Shown piece by piece: positions 1 through 9,936 of a stretch of DNA of 64,000 bases (position 1 is its first letter; every line of letters starts with the position of its first letter). The stretch covers positions 62,001-126,000 of the forward strand of contig NZ_CP045920.1 in assembly GCF_009660225.1 (NCBI RefSeq). The letters run 5' to 3'. Position numbers and translations under genes: made by a program. This stretch comes from Pseudactinotalea sp. HY158 (lineage in GTDB: Bacteria > Actinomycetota > Actinomycetes > Actinomycetales > Beutenbergiaceae). The notes below the pieces were generated by a model, which had not been told where the DNA came from, did no database searches, and saw only the letters and a list, made by a program, of their open reading frames with translations.

Positions 1-1
1 G

Positions 2-1720
2 TGGGAGGAACTGCTCAAGCCGTTGGGTGAGCCGCCACCGGTCTTCATCGTCGTGGCGAACAACACCGTGGTGTCCAAGCTGATCTACGACTGGATCGCC
101 GGCGGACCCTCCCACGACGGCGAGGGAAACCCGGTCCTTACGTCGGACGGCACTCCCGTGGTCAAAGCCGGGCGCCTTCCGCTGTTCACCAACATCGACT
201 CCGGTCGCGCCGTGGCGCGCCCGCCGACGATCCTCATCGACTCGGTTCAGCTCGAGTCCGGCGAGGCTCTGACGAAGGAGTTCCTGGCCGATGCGGCCGA
301 GGAGATCGAGGCGTTCAAGCAGGAGTATCGCCGCCGGTACCCGGGTGCGGATGTCGATGCCATCGGTGAGGGGGACCTCCTGCGGGAAGTGATGAACACC
401 GTGGGCAAGAAGGGCAGTCTCGGTGAACACGTCCGATGCGTCGTCTCGGTCTCGATGCTCACCGAGGGATGGGACGCCAACACCGTCAGTCACATCCTCG
501 GTGTACGCGCGTTCGGTTCGCAGCTCCTGTGCGAGCAGGTCGTGGGCCGAGGCCTGCGCCGTCGGTCCTACGCGTTGAACGAGGAGGGCCGCTTCGAACC
601 CGAATACGCGAACGTCTACGGCATCCCCTTCGCGTTCATCCCCTCGGACAAGAACCCTCCGCCGGTCGATCCACCGAAGCCGGCGACCGAGGTGTACAGC
701 GTGCCGGGCCGTGAGCACCTGCGTATCCGGTTCCCACGCCTCGTCGGTTACCGACTTGAAGTGCCGGACGAGGTTCCCTGGATCGACGACGACGAGGATG
801 TCAACCGGTTCTACGTTGGGAAGGAAACGGTACCGACCTGGACCAGATCCGGGGGTGTCGCAGGTGACGAAGAGTACGACTCTCTGTCCGCATCCGAAAA
901 GGTGCGTCATCAGACGGTCGCCTACAACGTGGCGAAAAAGTTGATAAAGCAGCATCTGCGATCGGGTGCAGGTGATGTGAGACTGTGGCTCTTCCCACGC
1001 CTGGTTCGAATCACGCGAGACTTCATCGAGCGATTCGTGGACGTCGCGCCCGATTACCACAATGCCCTCCGATGGGCGGAGGTCCAGGCGAAGCTCGCGG
1101 ACGCGGTCTACGAGGCGATCACCTGGCAGAACGCGAATCGCCTTCCGAAGATCCGCGCAGTGCTCGATCCGTTCGACCCGGAGGGGGACACGGGTGAGGT
1201 CGAGTTTCAAACGCGCAAGTCGACCATCGTGACCGAGAAGTCCGAGATCTCGCACGTGGTGCTCGACGGTATCGACGGCAACACCTGGGAGGCCGAGATG
1301 GCGGCCGTCTGCGAGTCGATCGCCGACGTCGAGGCGTATGTGAAGAACGAACGCCTCGGCTTCACGATCCCGTACGTGCATAAAGGACGCTCACATCAGT
1401 ACGTACCGGACTTCCTGCTCAAGATCCGGCCACGCGAGGGGGACGTGGACCGGTACCTCATCGTGGAGATCTCGGGCGGCCAGAAGAGTCCAGGACCTAC
1501 GCACACGAAGGCCGATACCGCCCGCGACTCCTGGTGCGCTGCGGTGAACAACCACGGTGGCTTCGGCCGATGGGGCTATATCGAGTTCACGGCGATCGGC
1601 GACCTGATGGGCCAGGTGAAGGACGCCATCGCGGCCCTCTACGACGATGAACCGATCATTGGCGACCACGACCTCCTCGACTACGCCCGTGCCGACCGAC
1701 CAGGGAGAGGGGCGGCCTGA
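2..1720 (+). CDS. Type III-like restriction helicase/endonuclease, 5'-truncated by the window edge
   Basis: The frame is open from base 2, so only the C-terminal part of this gene is present. It carries the last helicase motifs of superfamily 2: a TEGWD segment followed about 20 residues later by EQVVGRGLRR (motif VI, Q..GR..R), in the arrangement typical of type III restriction Res subunits. Near the C-terminus, YVPDF followed by LIVEISGG resembles a PD-(D/E)xK nuclease core, although the usual ExK is replaced by EIS. The family unwinds or translocates DNA with ATP and cleaves unmethylated DNA. Its stop is 1 bp before the GTG of the methyltransferase gene, so the two are surely co-transcribed. 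The exact subfamily is inferred; the BPTD_3080-type restriction endonucleases look closest. Confidence 0.8.
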   Translation, partial: WEELLKPLGEPPPVFIVVANNTVVSKLIYDWIAGGPSHDGEGNPVLTSDGTPVVKAGRLPLFTNIDSGRAVARPPTILIDSVQLESGEALTKEFLADAAEEIEAFKQEYRRRYPGADVDAIGEGDLLREVMNTVGKKGSLGEHVRCVVSVSMLTEGWDANTVSHILGVRAFGSQLLCEQVVGRGLRRRSYALNEEGRFEPEYANVYGIPFAFIPSDKNPPPVDPPKPATEVYSVPGREHLRIRFPRLVGYRLEVPDEVPWIDDDEDVNRFYVGKETVPTWTRSGGVAGDEEYDSLSASEKVRHQTVAYNVAKKLIKQHLRSGAGDVRLWLFPRLVRITRDFIERFVDVAPDYHNALRWAEVQAKLADAVYEAITWQNANRLPKIRAVLDPFDPEGDTGEVEFQTRKSTIVTEKSEISHVVLDGIDGNTWEAEMAAVCESIADVEAYVKNERLGFTIPYVHKGRSHQYVPDFLLKIRPREGDVDRYLIVEISGGQKSPGPTHTKADTARDSWCAAVNNHGGFGRWGYIEFTAIGDLMGQVKDAIAALYDDEPIIGDHDLLDYARADRPGRGAA

Positions 1721-1721
1721 C

Positions 1722-4409
1722 GTGCCACCACGCAAGAAGACGCCGTCGGGTCCGATCCCGATCGACGTCATTCAGCACCCGGACAAGCGCCTCAACATCC
1801 CGACGGCGGACGCCCAGGAGTGGGTGCCGGACGAACATCGCCAGGTGCCGACGGTCGTGTACGAACGAGATCCGTCGCTCGACCCGCAGCTCGTGTGGCG
1901 CGGAAAGTACGACCGCGACGTAACCGAGTTGGTCGCGGACGCGCCGCCGATCTATATCCAGGAGAAGATCGACGCCCGTGTGCTCGTGGAGAACCTTCGC
2001 GAGACGGCCACAGCCGGCGAACCGGAGCCCGAGGCGACCCTCTTCGATACCTTCGACGGACTTGACGACCTCGATTCCGTCGACTTCTACCAGCATCAGG
2101 CGAACTGGTCGAACCGAATGATCCTGGGCGACTCTCTCCAGGTGATGGCCTCCCTCGCCGAGCGGGAGGCACTCCGTGGCAAGGTCCAGATGATCTACAT
2201 CGATCCGCCGTACGGCATCAAGTTCGGTTCGAACTGGCAGGCCTCCGCTCGCAAACGCGATGTGAAGGACGGCAAGGATTCGGATGCGGCACGCGAGGCC
2301 GAACAGATCAAGGCCTTCCGTGACACGTGGGAACTCGGAATCCACTCCTACCTATCGTACCTGCGCGACCGATTGATGGTGGCACGCGACCTGCTGACTG
2401 AAAGTGGCAGCGTCTTCGTTCAGATCGGTGATGAAAATTCACATCTGGTTAGGTCTCTCTTGGATGAGGTATTTGGTAGCGCAAATTTCATTAACCAGAT
2501 TGCCTTTACGAAAACTACAAGTCAGACAAGTGAGTTCATTCCAGCAACCTATGATTACATCATCTGGTATGGGAAGGATAGAGACGCGACAAAGTATCGG
2601 CCATTGTTCTTGCAGAAAGAACCTTCGGCGATGTATGGCACCTACAGAAAAGTCGAAACTGACGATGGCAAAATCCGTAATCTCTCGAGCGGTGAGCGCA
2701 AATCGGGTGTGATTGATGGAAAACTCCTCGCGCTTGGAGACATGGTGTCACAGAGCGGAAGTGTCGCGACCCAAGGGGAATTCATCTGGCAGGGCGATGT
2801 GTACAGGCCACGGTCAGGCGGTTGGAAGACCAATCAGGCCGGGTTGAGGAGGCTCGCGTATGCCAATCGTCTCGCGAATGCCGGTACGACGCTATTGTAT
2901 CGGCGTTATTTTGCGGACTTTCCGGTATCGGGTCTTGGGAATTACTGGATAGATACTCAGCTCGGAGGATACTTAAAGGGAGAAGAGAAGTACTACGTTG
3001 TTCAGACCGCTGCACTTGCAATTGAACGATGCGTGCTCATGTCTACCGATCCGGGCGACCTTGTAATCGACCCCACATGCGGCTCGGGAACTACAGCACA
3101 CGTTGCTGAACAATGGGGACGCCGCTGGATCACGATCGACACTTCGCGTGTTGCGCTCGCCCTCGCTCGCCAGCGACTGATGGGGGCGCGTTACCCGTAC
3201 TACCTGCTCGCCGACTCCCAAGCGGGTCGCGTGAAGGCGCAGGAGATTGCGGGTCGTCCGACGTCAGCGACTAAATTGAGCCATGACATTCGAAACGGCT
3301 TCGTATATGAGCGCGTGCAGCACATTACTCTTAGATCGATTGTAAATAATCCGGATATTCATGAGGGGATGTCTCGCCAGGAGATTGAAGCAGCAATCGG
3401 GCGACACGCAGACTTTGAATACCTCTACGACCGGCCGTATGAAGACAAGAGGCGGGTGCGGGTGTCGGGGCCGTTCACGGTGGAGTCCCTTTCACCCCAC
3501 CGCGCCCTTGCCTTCGAGCAGTCGGGACAGTCCGGTGGAGAAGTAGCAGCTGATCGTGGGGCCGACGCTCAGACGTTCGAGCAGACGATCCTCGAGAACC
3601 TCGCCAAGTCCGGAATCCAGACCGGGACCAAGTCCGAGCGGATCGAGTTCGCCACCTTCGATCGGTTTCCAGGGCTGCATGTGCAGGCGGTTGGAGAACG
3701 CAGGGCCGCAGTGGATGAGCCGGACGCCGCCCCCTCCCGTGTCGCGATCGCGATCGGACCTCAGTATGGAACCGTCAGTCAGGAGTTCATCAAGGACGCT
3801 GCCCGCGAGGCACTGCGCGCCGAGGGCATCGATCTCCTGTGCGTGCTCGGATTCGCATTCGATCCGCAGGCGATGGGTGTGAGCGACGATGGCGTCACAC
3901 TCGAGACCGAGGACGGCTTCACGCACGTCGCCGAGCGCTCCATCGGCAAGGTGCAGGTGCTCTTCGTCCGCATGAACGTCGACCTCCTCATGGGCGAGGC
4001 CCTGAAGAAGACCAAGGCGGCCAACCTCTTCACGGTCTTCGGCGAGCCCGACATCGAGCTCCATCGTGTCGAGGACGACCGGCTCACGGTCGAATTACAC
4101 GGCGTCGACGTCTACGACCCCACGACCGGCGAGGTTCGCTCCGACAACGCGGACAAGATCGCGCTGTGGATGGTCGACACCGATTACAACGGTGAGTCGT
4201 TCTTCGTACGGCACTGCTACTTCACAGGTGGCAACGATCCGCTCAAGCGGCTCAAGACGGCGCTCAAGGCGGAGATCGACGCCGACGCCTGGGCGACGAT
4301 GTACGGCACCGTCTCCCGCCCGTTCGACAAGCCGGCCTCCGGCCAGATCGCCGTCAAGGTCATCAACGACTACGGCGATGAGGTCATGAAGGTCTTCGAC
4401 GTCTCCTAG
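1722..4409 (+). CDS. Site-specific DNA methyltransferase, beta class (Mod-like)
   Basis: This 895-residue protein has the catalytic motif IV DPPYG at about residue 161 and the AdoMet-binding motif I (DPTCGSGT) at about residue 450. That order, with the target-recognition region between, marks beta-class N6-adenine/N4-cytosine methyltransferases such as type III Mod subunits. The GTG at 1722 is preceded by a purine-rich GGGAGAGGGG and follows the restriction gene by 1 bp. It should protect host DNA from the upstream nuclease. The segment from about 2400 to 3420 is clearly AT-richer than the rest, with codons such as AAT, ATT and TTA, suggesting a swapped recognition domain. The last 300 residues are conserved in composition with the flanks and probably contact the partner. 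Confidence 0.88.
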   Translation: MPPRKKTPSGPIPIDVIQHPDKRLNIPTADAQEWVPDEHRQVPTVVYERDPSLDPQLVWRGKYDRDVTELVADAPPIYIQEKIDARVLVENLRETATAGEPEPEATLFDTFDGLDDLDSVDFYQHQANWSNRMILGDSLQVMASLAEREALRGKVQMIYIDPPYGIKFGSNWQASARKRDVKDGKDSDAAREAEQIKAFRDTWELGIHSYLSYLRDRLMVARDLLTESGSVFVQIGDENSHLVRSLLDEVFGSANFINQIAFTKTTSQTSEFIPATYDYIIWYGKDRDATKYRPLFLQKEPSAMYGTYRKVETDDGKIRNLSSGERKSGVIDGKLLALGDMVSQSGSVATQGEFIWQGDVYRPRSGGWKTNQAGLRRLAYANRLANAGTTLLYRRYFADFPVSGLGNYWIDTQLGGYLKGEEKYYVVQTAALAIERCVLMSTDPGDLVIDPTCGSGTTAHVAEQWGRRWITIDTSRVALALARQRLMGARYPYYLLADSQAGRVKAQEIAGRPTSATKLSHDIRNGFVYERVQHITLRSIVNNPDIHEGMSRQEIEAAIGRHADFEYLYDRPYEDKRRVRVSGPFTVESLSPHRALAFEQSGQSGGEVAADRGADAQTFEQTILENLAKSGIQTGTKSERIEFATFDRFPGLHVQAVGERRAAVDEPDAAPSRVAIAIGPQYGTVSQEFIKDAAREALRAEGIDLLCVLGFAFDPQAMGVSDDGVTLETEDGFTHVAERSIGKVQVLFVRMNVDLLMGEALKKTKAANLFTVFGEPDIELHRVEDDRLTVELHGVDVYDPTTGEVRSDNADKIALWMVDTDYNGESFFVRHCYFTGGNDPLKRLKTALKAEIDADAWATMYGTVSRPFDKPASGQIAVKVINDYGDEVMKVFDVS

Positions 4410-5269
4410 CCGAGACCGTTCGGAGTCGACAGGAGGAACAGTGCACTCGTACACCGCTGCGCAGGCGCAGGCGATCGCGAGCCATGATCGGACGCTGCAG
4501 ATCATCGCGTGCGCGGGATCGGGCAAGACCCAAGTGATCTCACAGCGGATCGCGGAGATCTTCCAGCGCCCCGGCGTCACGCCGTCGAACATCGTGGCGT
4601 TCACTTTCACCGAGAAGGCCGCCGCCGAGTTGAAGGAGCGTGTCCTCGGCATCGTCGGAGCCGACGGCGGGGACACGACCGGCCTGGCGGAGATGTTCAT
4701 CGGCACGATGCACGCCTACTGCCTCGACGTTCTGCAGACTCACGTGCCCCAGACCTTCAAGTACTCGGTCCTCACGGAGATCACCCAGCGGCTCCTCATC
4801 GACCGCAACAGCCGGCGGTCGGGCCTGACCCTCACGCCCGCGGTCGTCAAGGGAGAGACCAGGAATCTGCGGCGCTACGTCAACTCCGGCCTCTACGCGC
4901 AGGTCCTCTCCGTGCTCGCTGAAGACGACGCCGACAAGGACCTCGTACCGGCGCAGGTGCTGGAATCCCAGTACATGTACAAGACCCTCCTTCGCGAGCA
5001 TGCGTATTTCGACTACACGATGATGCTGGAGCTCGCGGTCGAACTGCTCGAGGCCGACGAGCACGACCCGGATGCGGCGGCACTCGTGGGCCACGTACGT
5101 GATGCCGTCCGCTTCGTGGTGGTGGACGAATATCAGGACGTCAATCCGCTCCAGGAGCGCCTCGTGGCGGCCCTCGTGCGGTTCGGTGCGAACCTCTGCG
5201 TGGTCGGCGACGACGATCAGACGATCTATCAATGGCGCGGCTCCGCCGTCTCCAATATCCTGACCTTCG

Positions 5270-5285
5270 CCGACCGCTAGAGAAC
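5270..5285 (+). other. Frameshift point in the UvrD-like helicase
   Basis: Upstream frame reads LTFADR then stop; downstream frame reads ENVEQVTLAENF. Restoring one base between GCTA and GAGAAC joins them as ADRYENVEQV, which matches the usual spacing between motif III and motif IV in UvrD helicases. Real mutation and sequencing error cannot be told apart here. Confidence 0.8.
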
Positions 5286-6780
5286 GTCGAGCAGGTGACC
5301 CTGGCGGAGAACTTCCGCTCGACCGAAGGCGTGATCGCCGTCGGACGAAGCGTGGCCGAGTCCATTCCCGACGGGCATCGACTGGCCAAGGGAATGCTCC
5401 ACGCCTCGCACCAGACCTGGGAGCGCGGAGACATCCTGGCCCTCGACCACGAGACATCCGACGACGAGGCTCGGGCGATCTGCGATCGCATCGAGTCGCT
5501 CCGAGGAGTCCCGTTTCAAGACTCCCCGGATTCCGAGCCTCGTGGCCTCTCCTGGTCCGACTTCGGGGTGCTGCTCCGATCGGTGGCGAAGGACGCCGGT
5601 CCGATCGTCGAGGAGATGGACCGCCGTGGCATCCCCTACCTCGTCAAAGGGCTCACGCGACTGTTCGAGGCACCCGCGATCAAAGCCGTGCAGGCGATGT
5701 TCCATTACGTCGTCGGCGACGTCCCCGAGGCCGTCCTGACAGCAGTCTGGCGCGGTGCGAACCTTGTTCCGGCCGACAGGGACCTCCAACCGCTGATCGC
5801 GGTGCTCGATGAGGGCCGGGACTTCGACCGTGACGAACGATGGGGCACCTACAACATCCAGCGGCTCTACCTACAAGCCCTGGAGTCACTCGATCTCCGC
5901 GAGGAGACGATTCCAGGAGACCCCGTTCAAGGTGAGCTGACCTACTACCAACTGGGGAAGTTCTCTCAGGTCATCTCGGACTTCGAAGCCATCAACTTCC
6001 TATCCGAGCCGCCCGAAAAGTACCGCAGCTTCGTGGACTGGCTCACCCATCAGGCTCCGGGATATTACGACGACGCCGACGCAGACGCGGGCTACGCCCA
6101 ACCCGACGCCGTATTCATCTCGACTGTTCACCGGGCGAAAGGCATGCAGTGGCCGGCCGTATTCCTTCCCTGCCTGCGGCGCAATCGGTTTCCAGGCAAG
6201 CGCCACGGAGGCCTGAGTATTTTCCACGTGATCCCCGAAGTGGCGGTGCCGGATGCCGATCGCTACCGGGGGACGAACGAGGACGAGAGGCGGCTCTTCT
6301 ACGTCGCCGTCACACGGGCGGAGAAGTACCTCACGATGTCCTACTCACCCGGGGACTCCTCGATGTACCGAAAGCCCTCAGAGTTCATGCAGGAGGTGAG
6401 GTCCGTACCGCACGTATCGACCGCCGACCTGCGGGACTTCACGACTGCTCCCCGCTTGGACCCACAGTCCAAGATCGACCTCCCGCAGGTGTCCCTCTCG
6501 TTCTCCGAGCTCAAGTACCTGTTCGAGTGTTCCTATCAGTTCAAACTCCGCTTCATGTACGGCTTCAACCCGCCCATTCATGAGGCACTCGGGTACGGCA
6601 AGGGCCTGCATGACGCGATCGCCGAGATGCACAAGCGCGCGCTCGACGGTGATATCGCTACTTCGAGCGACGCCGAGGCACTCGTAGCCCGACACCTGCA
6701 CACTCCGTACGCCTTCTCCACGCTTCGGGAGGTGCTTGAGCGGGAGGCACAGGCCAGCCTCGGCCGATACCTCGAGCGCC

Positions 6781-6785
6781 ATGGT
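6781..6785. repeat. Target-site duplication, left copy (ATGGT)
   Basis: ATGGT lies directly before the transposon's TGTTG end and recurs at 10130-10134 directly after the CAACA end. A 5-bp duplication is typical of Tn7/Mu/Tn5053-type transposases. Confidence 0.9.
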
Positions 6786-6852
6786 TGTTGCCGGCCGCGT
6801 CGGGTGATGATGTGCGCGTCGTGATCGGTGAGGACGGATTGTGCTGAGAAGT

Positions 6853-6880
6853 GGCCCCGCCGGTGGTTCCCGGCGGGGCC
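6853..6880 (-). terminator. Hairpin downstream of the transposon operon
   Basis: An 11-bp perfect GC-rich stem (GGCCCCGCCGG / CCGGCGGGGCC) with a 6-base loop lies 45 bp past the ATPase stop. No clear T-run follows on the minus strand, so termination is likely but not certain. Confidence 0.6.
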
Positions 6881-6881
6881 T

Positions 6882-6921
6882 TGGTGGTCAGGGTGTCGCG
6901 GTGGTGGTCAGTGTGTCGGGG
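6882..6921. repeat. Two tandem 20-bp repeats at the transposon's left end
   Basis: TGGTGGTCAGGGTGTCGCGG (6882-6901) is followed at once by TGGTGGTCAGTGTGTCGGGG (6902-6921). A related GTGGTCAG...GGTGTCGC segment lies in the right end (about 10104-10123). Multiple copies near the ends suggest transposase-binding sites as in Tn7-like elements, though they also overlap the end of the ATPase operon. Function is inferred. Confidence 0.5.
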
Positions 6922-6924
6922 TGG

Positions 6925-7740
6925 TTATTCGGCGGTGACCTCGGTGACGGCGGCGCGGGCTGAGGACTCGTCGACGATGGCCTTGCCGGTGGCGAAGGCG
7001 GCGACGAGTGCCTGTACGGCGAGGTTGTTGACCGCTCGTGGTGTGCCGCGCCCGACTTGGTGGATGAGGGCGGTAGCGTCGTCGGAGAACAGCGTGTCTG
7101 AGCGCCCGGCCAGGGCCAGATGGTGGGCCAGGTAGCTCTTGGTCTCGGCGTCGTTCATCGCGGTCAGTGCGTAGCGCAGAGCGATGCGCTGGTCCAGCGC
7201 GGCGAAGGTCCCGAGCTTGATCCGGCGGCGCAGGGTCGGCTGGCCGATGAGCAGGCAGGCGAAGGGTGAGTGGGAGTCCATTTCGGCGTTCGTCAGCAGA
7301 CGCAGTTCCTCGAGCTGTTCGGCGGTGAGCAGGTGGGCCTCGTCGAGGATGAGGATGACGGTGCGGCCGCGTTCGTGTTCCTCGGCGGCCAGCAGGTCGG
7401 CGGTCTGGGGGATGAGGCTGGCCTTGTGGAAGCGCGGGACGGCGCCGAGGGCGGTGACGATCTGGCCGTAGATGCCTCGGCCGCCGACGGCGGGGTTGCC
7501 TATGTAGATGGTGGTGTGCCGGGAGGCGTCCAGTGTGGCGAGGGCGGCGCGGACGGCGACGGTCTTGCCGGCGCCGACCTCGCCGGTGATCACGCCCAGG
7601 GCGCGTTCACCGATGCACCAGGAGATGCGGGCGACCGCTTCGGCGTGGGCGGTGTGGCGGTGCAGCATGCCGGGGGCCAGGGCTCGGCCGAAGGGCATGC
7701 GGGTGAAGCCGTAGTGGGCCTGGAGGCGGTCGAGAGTCAC
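6925..7740 (-). CDS. Transposition AAA+ ATPase (TniB/ExeA-like)
   Basis: The 271-residue protein has Walker A GEVGAGKT at residues 53-60 and Walker B VILILDEAH with D133-E134. The fold is that of the TniB/TnsC/ExeA-type regulators that use ATP to choose targets and activate the transposase. Its GTG start overlaps the transposase stop (GTGA, 7740-7737), so translation is coupled. It is the last gene of the element's operon. Unlike IS21 IstB it is linked to a zinc-ribbon/HTH gene and a 512-residue transposase, and the element makes 5-bp duplications. Confidence 0.85.
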   Translation of the reverse strand: MTLDRLQAHYGFTRMPFGRALAPGMLHRHTAHAEAVARISWCIGERALGVITGEVGAGKTVAVRAALATLDASRHTTIYIGNPAVGGRGIYGQIVTALGAVPRFHKASLIPQTADLLAAEEHERGRTVILILDEAHLLTAEQLEELRLLTNAEMDSHSPFACLLIGQPTLRRRIKLGTFAALDQRIALRYALTAMNDAETKSYLAHHLALAGRSDTLFSDDATALIHQVGRGTPRAVNNLAVQALVAAFATGKAIVDESSARAAVTEVTAE

Positions 7741-9275
7741 TGGGTCTCCTGAAGATCGTCGTCGTGAGTGGTGGCCAGCAGTTCGATCAGGTCGGTCTGT
7801 CCGGGCAGGACCGGTATGTCGCCGGTGGCGGCAGCGAGCCGGTCGCGGTGGGTAGCGAAGGAGGCGATGTCAGCCGCGAGGGCGGCGTTGACGTCCTCGG
7901 CGGCGGGCTCGTCGGTGAGTGGCTCGCCGGACATGGCGGCGTAGTTGACGCGCTGGGCCAGGGTGGTGGTGTGGCGGTCGCGGACCAGGGCCAGGTAGTC
8001 GATCCCGGTCACCGGCGCCGGGCCGGTGGCCTCGGCGGGTGTGGCGGCGGGGTGGACGTGCCGGCCGACCTGGTGAGCGACGGCGGCGCCCATGTCGCGT
8101 CCGGCGTAGCGGACGGTGATGTCAGTCAGGTCGAAGGGGTCGAAGACCAGCTCGACGCGTCGGCCGGTCAGGGCGGCGTCGACTTCGTAGGTGTTGCCGT
8201 GCAGGGAGACGGTGGCGGTCTTGGTCACCGCGCGGTGCTCGGACCACAAGAACGCCTCACGCAGCTGAGCCGGAGTCGGTAGGTGGGGTGTCCCGCCGGC
8301 CAGGAACCGCTCGATGGGCGTCTGGTCGGTCTCGGAGTGGACGCGCTGGTGGTAGACGCTCTCCACCCAGGCGGCGAACAACTCGTTCAACGCGGCCAGG
8401 TCGGTGATCTTCTCGGCGGCGCCGGGGGCGGTCAGCTCGATGAGGAACTGCTCGCGGACGGTGCGGAAGAACCGTTCGATCTTGCCCCTGCCCTCCGGCT
8501 GGCCCGGCCGGGAGTGCGTCATCCGGATCCCCAGGACGGCCAGGGCGCGCAGCAGCTGCTTGGAGACCATCGCCGCCCCGTTGTCCAGATAGAGGACGGC
8601 GGGGGTGCCGCGGGCGGCCAGCCCCGCGCGCAGCGCGGCGGCCAGGTGCAGGGCGTCCTCGCTGTGGCCCCACCGATACCCGGTCAGGGCCCGGGAGTGG
8701 TCATCGATGAACGCCATCAGGTAGGTCTTGCGCCCGGCGATCACCGGCCCGTGCAGCGCGTCCCCGGTCCACCGCTCGTTCGACGCGGCAGCCTCGAACC
8801 GGCCGAACGCCGTCGGTGCCTGCCCGTCGGGGCGAGTGTTGAGCTCCAGGCGGGCGAAGTGCCGCTGCAGCGTCCGGTCCGAGGGCACCGAACCCGTCCC
8901 GTGCTCGGTCAGGATCCTGGCGATCTGCGCTGCGGTGCGCCCCGGGACCTCGCGCTTGAGCGCCGCGGCCAGCTCCAGCACCGCCGCCGGGGTGCGGGGC
9001 TCGACGTGCCGGGCGGTGGGAATCAGCGCGTCGAACCCGCCAGCACGCCAGGCTCGGATCCACCGATCCAGGCTCACCCGCGAGACGCGGACCTTCTGCC
9101 CGTGCGGGCCGGTGTGCTCGGCGGCGGCCAGCCGGCGCACCAGCGCCCCGCGTTGGCGGGTCGTCAACGACACGTCCGCCGCCTCGCGGATCAGCGCATA
9201 CCGGAACAGGGCCACGTCTCGTGCCCGCTCGGCCCGGCGCGCTTCGTTACCTCCGGGTCTGTCCTTGTGCTTCAT
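7737..9275 (-). CDS. DDE (rve-type) transposase of the three-gene transposon
   Basis: This 512-residue protein starts with HTH-like DNA-binding segments (residues about 30-145). The integrase catalytic core follows, with D172 (WTGDALHGP), D231 (YLDNGAAM) and E267 (GRGKIERFF). D231 and E267 are exactly 35 residues apart, giving a DD35E triad. A C-terminal Mu-type/beta-barrel region (TATVSLHGNTYEVD, about residues 350-400) follows. It should cut and join the element's ends. The gene looks intact, so the element may still be active. It could be filed as IS481-like by similarity of the core, but the paired ATPase argues for the TniA/TnsB branch. Confidence 0.88.
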   Translation of the reverse strand: MKHKDRPGGNEARRAERARDVALFRYALIREAADVSLTTRQRGALVRRLAAAEHTGPHGQKVRVSRVSLDRWIRAWRAGGFDALIPTARHVEPRTPAAVLELAAALKREVPGRTAAQIARILTEHGTGSVPSDRTLQRHFARLELNTRPDGQAPTAFGRFEAAASNERWTGDALHGPVIAGRKTYLMAFIDDHSRALTGYRWGHSEDALHLAAALRAGLAARGTPAVLYLDNGAAMVSKQLLRALAVLGIRMTHSRPGQPEGRGKIERFFRTVREQFLIELTAPGAAEKITDLAALNELFAAWVESVYHQRVHSETDQTPIERFLAGGTPHLPTPAQLREAFLWSEHRAVTKTATVSLHGNTYEVDAALTGRRVELVFDPFDLTDITVRYAGRDMGAAVAHQVGRHVHPAATPAEATGPAPVTGIDYLALVRDRHTTTLAQRVNYAAMSGEPLTDEPAAEDVNAALAADIASFATHRDRLAAATGDIPVLPGQTDLIELLATTHDDDLQETQ

Positions 9276-9360
9276 CCCTTGCCCTCACCTCGTCGGAAAC
9301 ACCCATCCCGGCCGAGCATGGCGGGCCGATATGGCCCTGCCCAGGGTCAACTCGTGTTGC

Positions 9361-9936
9361 TCACCACCCCACCCCGAGCGAGGGAGCCAGCAGCCGCCCG
9401 CCGCTGACCCGGGCAGCGAACTCCCACGGGGCCACCAGCGACAGCCTGACCACCGCGGCGGCCGCTGCCCGGCCGATCGCCTCCACCGCGTCAGCCAGCG
9501 CTGAGCCCCGCGGCCTCAGCGCTGCCGCCAGCGGGTCCAGCGCCCCCAGCAGCCGGGTGAACTCGACGCGGACCTGCTCGGCGTTGACGGCCGCGCGGCG
9601 CAGCCAGCCCCGCACCGTCGAGGCCGGCCGTCCCAGCGCCGCCGCGATCGGCCGATGACCCGAACCGGCGGCCTTGGCCTCCAGCGCCGCTCCGATCACC
9701 GCGCCCGCATCCGCCCGACGCGACAGCCAAAGCTGGGCCAGCAGGACATGCGTCGCCCCGCAGGAGATACAGCGCGCCCGCCGCGGACGATGGCGCACCA
9801 TGCCCGTCGGCCCGCGCGTAGACCGCTGGCGGGCATGGCCCCACGGACCCAGCACGCCTCGACACGAGGGGCAGGACAACTCCCCCGACACCAGCGACCG
9901 CTCGACCTCGACCGGGTCGCTACCTACCATCAACAT
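9361..9936 (-). CDS. Zinc-ribbon plus HTH accessory transposon protein (DUF6431-like)
   Basis: The open frame extends upstream, but the most protein-like start is ATG 9936, giving 191 residues. Two CxxC pairs (CPSC and CISC, about 32 residues apart) suggest a zinc ribbon. A segment with GHRPIAAALGRPASTVRGWLRRA looks like a resolvase/transposase-type HTH. It is the first gene of the transposon operon, 85 bp upstream of the transposase. The association with an rve transposase and an AAA+ ATPase matches a recurrent actinobacterial trio. I recall DUF6431 as the family name. Its role (end binding, target choice or regulation) is unknown. Confidence 0.65.
   Translation of the reverse strand: MLMVGSDPVEVERSLVSGELSCPSCRGVLGPWGHARQRSTRGPTGMVRHRPRRARCISCGATHVLLAQLWLSRRADAGAVIGAALEAKAAGSGHRPIAAALGRPASTVRGWLRRAAVNAEQVRVEFTRLLGALDPLAAALRPRGSALADAVEAIGRAAAAAVVRLSLVAPWEFAARVSGGRLLAPSLGVGW

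Larger units (their letters stand above)
4441..6824 (+). pseudogene. UvrD/Rep-family helicase, frameshifted and cut by a transposon (5' part)
   Basis: The first frame (GTG 4441 with GGAGG upstream, ending at 5280) carries Walker A ACAGSGKT (residues 23-30), motif II DEYQD and motif III GDDDQTIYQWRGS. It then hits a TAG inside what should be the ADRY-EN stretch. The next frame resumes immediately with LAENFRST (motif IV), and continues through TVHRAKGMQWPAVFLP and the VTRAEKYL motif. Loss of one base near 5276 (TACGAG to TAGAG) would explain it, as would a sequencing error. From 6786 the reading frame runs into transposon DNA and stops at 6824. The protein would be an SF1A helicase with a C-terminal nuclease (see 10130). 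It sits in the operon of the restriction and methylation genes, which suggests a defence role. Confidence 0.85.

Noticed and set aside
6925-9275. IS21 (istA/istB) element
   Set aside because: The transposase is followed by a larger ATPase, a third zinc-ribbon gene is present, ends are TGTTG/CAACA and the duplication is 5 bp, which fits Tn5053/Tn7-type elements better.
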